Below are positions 61,517-64,000 of a stretch of 64,000 bases of DNA, in pieces (the first letter of the stretch is position 1; each line of letters starts with the position of its first letter). The position numbers were made by a program, and so were the translations under genes. Origin of the DNA: Microglena sp. YARC (taxonomy: Eukaryota; Chlorophyta; Chlorophyceae; Chlamydomonadales; Chlamydomonadaceae); assembly GCA_022414725.1 (NCBI GenBank), contig CM039462.1, forward strand, positions 96,749,232 to 96,813,231. Reading direction: 5' to 3'. The notes under the pieces are model-generated. The model was not told where the DNA came from and ran no database searches. It was given only the letters and a program-made list of their open reading frames with translations.

Positions 61517-62357
61517 GTACTATGTTGCCTTCCATGGGGATGTGCCTCAACCCCTCGGCAGTGGCTGGTATGATTGATGGCTTCAGCTCAGTGGCTGTGG
61601 TGTCAAACTCATCTGCTCCTGAGGCACGCTATGGACTGGTGAAGTATCAAAGGGGGTGAGGGGGCTGCGGCCAGTCACACACGCAATGGATACCCGCACT
61701 AGGCAGCCGAACTAGGTCAGTCACATCCGCACTGGTAAACGACTGGGGCAGCCAAGCTAGGCCAGTCACCACCCACACCTGGCAAACCACACTGGGCAGC
61801 CAAACTAGATCAGTCACACCGCACTGGTAAACGCACTGGGCAGCAAATAGGCCAGTCACACCCGCACTGGACACTCGCTCTGGACAGCCAAACTGGGCAG
61901 TCGCACCCGCCCTGGGCCAGCAAATTGGGCAGCCAATCTGGCCAGTCACTCCCGCACTGAGCAGCCAACGGGGCCAGTCACATCCGCACTAGGGCAGCCA
62001 AACTGGGCCAGTCACACCCGCACTGGACACCTGCAAGCTGGCAGTCAAGCTGGGCAGCCAAACTGCTTGAGTTTTCTTTTAAGTTGTGAAAGGATTTTCT
62101 AGTTGTTTCCAGTTGTGGAAGGAGTTTTAGTTATGAAAGGGGTTTTATTGTTTTTAGTTGTGAAAGGGAGTTTTAGTTGTGAAAGGAATTTTTTTAGTTT
62201 TGAAGAATTTTCACCCAGGAGATGGGTCTCCCCTACAACAAACCAGCAACACCATATTGATGCGTTTAGCAGAGCTGGTTTGGGGCCACTGTTGTTCTGT
62301 TTCGGCTACGAGCAGCAGCAGCTTCCAGGCATCTTCCAGGGCCTGCGCCTACTTTAG
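61517..62357 (+). CDS. Unrecognised protein, last two exons
   Basis: Exon 61517-61655 (acceptor TCGCAG, donor GTGAGG) encodes TMLPSMGMCLNPSAVAGMID, GFSSVAVVSNSSAPEARYGL and VKYQRG. It ends in GG and joins G of exon 62219-62357 (acceptor ACCCAG), which gives RWVSPTTNQQHHIDAFSRAG, LGPLLFCFGYEQQQLPGIFQ, GLRLL and stop TAG. Composition is that of a real globular protein and the junction is phase-consistent. I do not recognise the family. Upstream exons may lie near the gap. A 21-bp array fills the intron. Confidence 0.5.
61670..62065. repeat. GCCAGTCACACCCGCACTGG minisatellite
   Basis: About 17 degenerate units of GGGCAGCCAAACTGGGCCAG and TCACACCCGCACTGG in the intron between the two exons of the unrecognised gene. 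Confidence 0.9.
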
Positions 62358-63660
62358 TCAAAGCCCCAAAATGTCAGCAGGTGGCGTTCAGGCTTGCTAA
62401 TCTAGGGGCGGGCGAGTGGGCGAGTGTGCAGCTGTCAGGAATCCGATGTGATAGGAATACGTATGCGCTAATTTTGATTAAATTATATCCGATACGAATT
62501 CATGAAAATAAAAACAATTAAGTGCATTCAAATCATGTTGATTAAATTAAATTGAATGGGATAAAATCGAATTAAATAACATAACATTAAATAAATAAAA
62601 TGGAAATGAATAAAAAAGAAATTACAATCCAGTGAATTCAGAATTCATTTCATTTCATTCGGGACGCGCCTCCAGGCGCCCTTCATACGATGTGATAGGA
62701 AAGTGCGCTAAGTTGGACAGCCAGCTGAATCAGTCGGTTGGTCAGACGGACGGACAATGGGTAACCCTGGGGGCTCCCGCCCAGGGGGGCTCCGCCAAAA
62801 AAGTGAAGGCCGGGGGGGCTGTGATCTTGAGGCAGTACCAATCCGAGCAATGTATTCTGCAGACTATTAGATGCCAAATTGCCGGCGCTTAGAAAGTGTA
62901 ACAATTATTTGTCCCTAGTGAATCTTGCATTCACGTTTCATCAGGAGCATGTGACGGATTGCCTGGGCATGTACAATTGTACAGGGCAGTTCAACACGTA
63001 CGTGTCCGCCTGTCAAGTGTCAACACCACACACTCCAGAGGGGTGCGTGCGTGTTTTCACGCACACTTTCTCTAGGAGATACGTGTACAAGTGTGAACAC
63101 AAACATTTTGTACAGTTTTCTTCGTATTTTGACTGGGATGTACGTGTTTTTCCCTGGTTTTCACAGGTGTTCACCAGTTGAAATGCAAAAGGATTGGGGC
63201 ATGTTATTTTAAAATCGGGCTGCCATGTGCTAAGGTGTAATATTGGGGAAGGTACAAACCGTTAAACAATCGGGCGCCCGTTGCCCAGTGTAACATTTGG
63301 GAAGGCCAAATGGTACACCTTTTAATACCTGGTTACCTTATTGGCCAACCCGGATTCCAGAATCGGGCTGTACGTATCTCCATACATTTTGGCCACAAAG
63401 AAACTATCGCATCAGCATCAGCAGCTCTAGAGCCCAAACATGTTAATGGCTCAAAAGTGGGCCCCTAGGTGAGTAGGTAGGCCCTAGGTGGCGAAAATAA
63501 TTTGCACAGTGAATCCAAGGAACACTTGCACCCTGATATAAGAAGCTAAAACAGTGGTACAGTATAACTATACTAGATAAACCTATTAAATATACCCTAA
63601 ATACCGGTACCACTAAGAATAAAATAATAATACCAAACCCCTCGATCCACTATCCTGTAG
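62358..63660. other. Intergenic or intronic, no gene assigned
   Basis: AT-rich (62440-62640), a dispersed-repeat piece (62690-62800), then unique sequence. A 100-codon frame at 62879-63181 is Cys/Phe/Val-rich with no recognised motif. A possible internal acceptor at 62974 is untested. Confidence 0.35.
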
Positions 63661-63679
63661 AAGCTGATATTTTGGGCAG

Positions 63680-63866
63680 AGATCGGGGTACGCATGGAGG
63701 TTTTATGGTCCGCCGTTGCCTCTGCCCTATGACGAGGAAGTCTACCACAAGCTGGGTATGCTGGTCTGGGCAGAGATATTTGGGCAGAGATCGGGTACGC
63801 ATCGGGTCGGGTTTGATGGTCCACCGTTGACTCTGCCCTATGACGAGGAAGTCTACCACAAGCTGG
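63680..63866 (+). CDS. Unrecognised gene, duplicated exon at the right edge
   Basis: Two tandem exon copies, 63680-63755 (76 bases) and 63788-63866 (79 bases). Each has a GGGCAG acceptor and a GTAT donor, and both are open in the same phase (0 in, 1 out). The first reads RSGYAWRFYGPPLPLPYDEE then VYHKL. The second reads RSGTHRVGFDGPPLTLPYDE then EVYHKL. The ends are almost identical and the starts differ. They may be mutually exclusive exons or an early exon-edge array. The product is not recognised. Confidence 0.5.
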
Positions 63867-63874
63867 GTATTCCT

Positions 63875-63969
63875 GTGGCCTAGCGGCAGGCAACCTGGGA
63901 CTTGGAGGGACCAGGTACCGGTATGCATTATGCCGACTCAGTGTCCGACGTATATCGGACAATAACACG
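63875..63969 (+). mobile_element. Very short SINE-like retroposon with terminal hairpin, copy 2
   Basis: 95 bp between perfect 14-bp duplications AGCTGGGTATTCCT (63861-63874 and 63970-63983). It has TGGCCTAGCGGCAGG (A-box-like), CAGGTACCGGTATGCA and the hairpin TGTCCGA-CGTATA-TCGGACA followed by ATAACACG. Insertion duplicated the donor of the exon ending at 63866. Confidence 0.85.
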
Positions 63970-64000
63970 AGCTGGGTATTCCTCAACCCAGGTGGAGCAA

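Overview
This window is nuclear DNA of a eukaryote, most likely a green alga. It has spliceosomal introns with GT/AG ends, an intron-containing type II tRNA-Leu, non-LTR and LTR retroelements, tRNA-derived SINEs and hAT-like MITEs. Two reconstructable protein genes resemble families I know best from plants and green algae. The extreme load of simple repeats in introns and the candidate TGTAA poly(A) signals fit a chlorophyte (Dunaliella-like Chlamydomonadales come to mind), but the species cannot be fixed from the sequence. Almost all long open frames here are frames through microsatellites. The real coding sequence is a set of short exons that I assembled by splice-site phase.

Layout. 1-3743: tandem repeats, a SINE fragment, a hAT-like MITE and unassigned DNA. 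3744-24082 (+): a nine-exon gene (855 coding bases, 284 residues, spread over 20 kb) for a protein resembling the mitochondrial K+/H+ exchange-related family; its introns are stuffed with arrays. 24083-25783: its 3' flank, with tandem repeats and two SINEs. 25784-29880 (-): a 5'-truncated LINE with reverse transcriptase, with an array of 200-290-bp units on its 5' side and a very short SINE between. 29983-30074: tRNA-Leu(CAA). 33849-36988 (+): a RING-type E3 ligase gene. 38386-43143: a young LTR element that encodes Gag and a protease-like region but no reverse transcriptase. 45135-53733 (+): a partial EF-hand gene. 57983-58982: a gap of exactly 1000 N. 61517-62357 and 63680-63866 (+): exons of two genes I do not recognise.

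The most striking pattern is that many introns carry tandem arrays whose units contain a copy of the neighbouring exon edge with its splice site. At the 5' end of an intron the units repeat the upstream exon's 3' edge plus donor. At the 3' end they repeat the acceptor plus the downstream exon's 5' edge. Terminal exons are arrayed the same way into the 3' UTR. I see this in all three larger genes and in the partial gene at the right edge. It suggests that introns here grow by repeated tandem duplication across exon-intron junctions, leaving many decoy splice sites. From about 49.7 kb to the gap and beyond, the exons carry clustered single-base indels typical of unpolished long-read sequence, so gene models there are approximate.
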